Below, one piece after another: positions 62,990-64,000 of a stretch of 64,000 bases of DNA. The first letter of the stretch is position 1; each line of letters opens with the position of its first letter. The stretch is from assembly GCF_003751385.1 (NCBI RefSeq), contig NZ_RJVA01000012.1:411145-475144 (forward strand), written 5' to 3'. This DNA comes from Desulfosoma caldarium (GTDB lineage: Bacteria > Desulfobacterota > Syntrophobacteria > Syntrophobacterales > DSM-9756). A program made the translations under genes and the position numbers. The notes under the pieces were generated by a model that worked only from the letters and a program-made list of their open reading frames with translations, was not told the origin of the DNA and made no database searches.

Positions 62990-63742
62990 GCTTTGGGGCT
63001 CCTTCTTAGCCTAGCGCTCTTTGTAACCTGCGGCTCGCCGAGTGAGGCTCACCCACCACAGGAACCGTCGGCCCCGTGCCTTCATGCGACCTACAGCATT
63101 TCTTGGAACGGTCTTCCGGTCGGCAAGGCGAAGTTGAAGTGCCGCCGTTTCGGCCAAGAGGTTTTGGTGCAGCTTCAAGGAAGATCCGTCGCCGCCCTGA
63201 ATGCCGTTTATCCCCTAAAATTGAAAGTCGACTCCCGCCTTCGCGCCGACGGCACGCAGCCCTTACAATATCAGGAAAAAACCCAAGAAGGACGAAAAAA
63301 AAACAAGACGAAACAAATCGTTTTTGCGCCCGAGCAAAACGCCGTCAAAGTATTCAAAAATGGAAGGCTTCGAAGAACCCTCGAGGTGCCTCAGGGCACT
63401 GTGGACCCTTTGGGGGCCGTCTATCGGTTCCTTTCGGCATCCTTCGATGCCATGCAAACCCGCGGCATTACGGTGACAGACGGGAAAAGGGTCTTTGAAT
63501 TGCACATGACGCCGTTGGGAGAGGAATCCGTGCAAACGCCCTGGGGCGCGCGCACCGCCGAGCTTTGGCAGGCCTCGGCGCGCGTCCTCGCTGGAAAACC
63601 GCACGCTCTTGAACAAGTAACCCTGCACGCCTGGACACTCTCGAGCCGCCCCGCCACTTTGGTGAAAGCCACGGTGCGTTTTCGTTTCGGAGCATTTTCC
63701 GCACAAATCGAGAAATCCGAGGCGTTCGAGGATGTCGGCTAG
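62909..63742 (+). CDS. DUF3108-type exported protein
   Basis: The protein has a signal segment (LGLLLSLALFVTCGSPSEA) and a beta-rich DUF3108-like domain (YSISWNGLPVGKAKL, LQYQEKTQEGRKKNK, DPLGAVYRFL, LWQASARV). Such proteins are predicted periplasmic or envelope proteins of unknown role. The ATG at 62909 gives 277 residues with a long basic lead and overlaps the divergent hydrolase by 81 bases; a TTG at 62993 would give a normal-length signal peptide and remove the overlap. The start is therefore uncertain. Confidence 0.7.
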   Translation: MALQKKQKQTIQGIASRTEQHQSNARHALGLLLSLALFVTCGSPSEAHPPQEPSAPCLHATYSISWNGLPVGKAKLKCRRFGQEVLVQLQGRSVAALNAVYPLKLKVDSRLRADGTQPLQYQEKTQEGRKKNKTKQIVFAPEQNAVKVFKNGRLRRTLEVPQGTVDPLGAVYRFLSASFDAMQTRGITVTDGKRVFELHMTPLGEESVQTPWGARTAELWQASARVLAGKPHALEQVTLHAWTLSSRPATLVKATVRFRFGAFSAQIEKSEAFEDVG

Positions 63743-63844
63743 GTGTTGGGTCCCATGTTATAGTATTCCACGAAGAAGCTATCCGCTGTTTCGTGCCCGC
63801 GAGAGGCTGCGCGTCATGGTTTCAAACGCAACATGGAGGTCATC

Positions 63845-64000
63845 ATGCTTGTAAGAATACATAAAAGAGCCCGAACCACCCCGGCCATCCGCAAGGAGAT
63901 CCAGCAGTCCACCCTATCGGAGCGAGCTTTAGCCACCCAGTATGGGATCACCAGAGCCACCGTGCGCAAATGGAAACACCGCGACAGTTGTGAAGACCGC
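63845..64000 (+). mobile_element. IS481-like transposase, 5' end cut by the window
   Basis: ATG 63845 begins a frame open to the window edge, with VRIHKRARTTPAIRKEIQ and LATQYGITRATVRKWKHR. This is the N-terminal helix-turn-helix of IS481-family transposases as I recall them. The left end of the element may lie just after the DUF3108 gene, near the TGTTGGGTCCCATG at 63745, but I could not confirm an inverted repeat without the other end. Confidence 0.7.

Overview
The window is GC-rich, densely packed chromosomal DNA of a Gram-negative anaerobe, most probably a sulfate-reducing or syntrophic member of the Desulfobacterota (former Deltaproteobacteria, Syntrophobacter/Desulfacinum-like). This is inferred from gene content: heterodisulfide-reductase-like flavoproteins with formylmethanofuran-dehydrogenase-like subunits and a polyferredoxin, an ilvBNC-psd-pssA-leuCD-asd gene order, a DGC-domain protein in an arsenic cluster, and several Fes-type iron-sulfur proteins. 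No rRNA, tRNA or CRISPR array was seen.

Layout. (1) 1-7795, minus strand: a tight operon of a six-cluster polyferredoxin, an HdrA-FlpD/MvhD fusion, a second HdrA-like protein, FmdB-like and FmdA-like proteins and a Fes-domain protein cut by the window edge. The FmdA- and FmdB-like proteins have lost residues expected at their active sites. (2) 7853-10735: a divergent pyruvate-phosphate-dikinase-like protein with an unrecognised C-terminal half. (3) 10858-17114: fabH-type synthase, DUF374 acyltransferase, aroQ, aroK, a SEC-C protein and a hybrid sensor kinase. (4) 17599-23592: a nickel/cobalt ECF uptake system (two small exported proteins, CbiM, CbiQ and a fused double CbiO with metal-ligand-rich tails), followed by an ADP-ribosylglycohydrolase-like protein and a conserved hypothetical. 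(5) 23787-28199: PAS-CheW protein, HD hydrolase, FKBP, then a gene-poor stretch with a decayed IS1380-like transposase and an inverted repeat. (6) 28200-39005: amino-acid and lipid biosynthesis (ilvB, ilvN, ilvC, psd, pssA, leuC, leuD, asd), rsmD, two membrane proteins and coaD. (7) 39421-43457: divergent lytic transglycosylase and M16C metalloprotease. (8) 43545-49365: an arsenic-response cluster with an ArsR regulator, thioredoxin-like proteins, a DGC protein, a Fes protein, ArsC, an ArsP-like permease and ACR3. (9) 49463-52796: a thiol-redox module (rhodanese, CDF-MauE fusion, lipoprotein thioredoxin, CcdA). (10) 52834-59094: a tripartite RND efflux system. (11) 59111-64000: a small protein, a GlpC/HdrD-like iron-sulfur protein, a decayed ABC exporter, an alpha/beta hydrolase, a DUF3108 protein and the start of an IS481-like transposase.

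How the genes fit together. Region 1 looks like a soluble flavin-based electron-transfer complex in which the Fmd-like subunits may act as structural or electron-transfer parts rather than as an enzyme handling formyl-methanofuran. Regions 8 and 9 together read as an arsenic and thiol-stress block: sensing, arsenate reduction fed by several thioredoxin-like proteins, arsenite export, and delivery of reducing power to the periplasm through MauE/CcdA. Hairpin repeats with compensating stem changes are scattered in intergenic gaps at 18.4 kb and 31.8 kb, and transposase remnants mark 26.4 kb and 63.8 kb.
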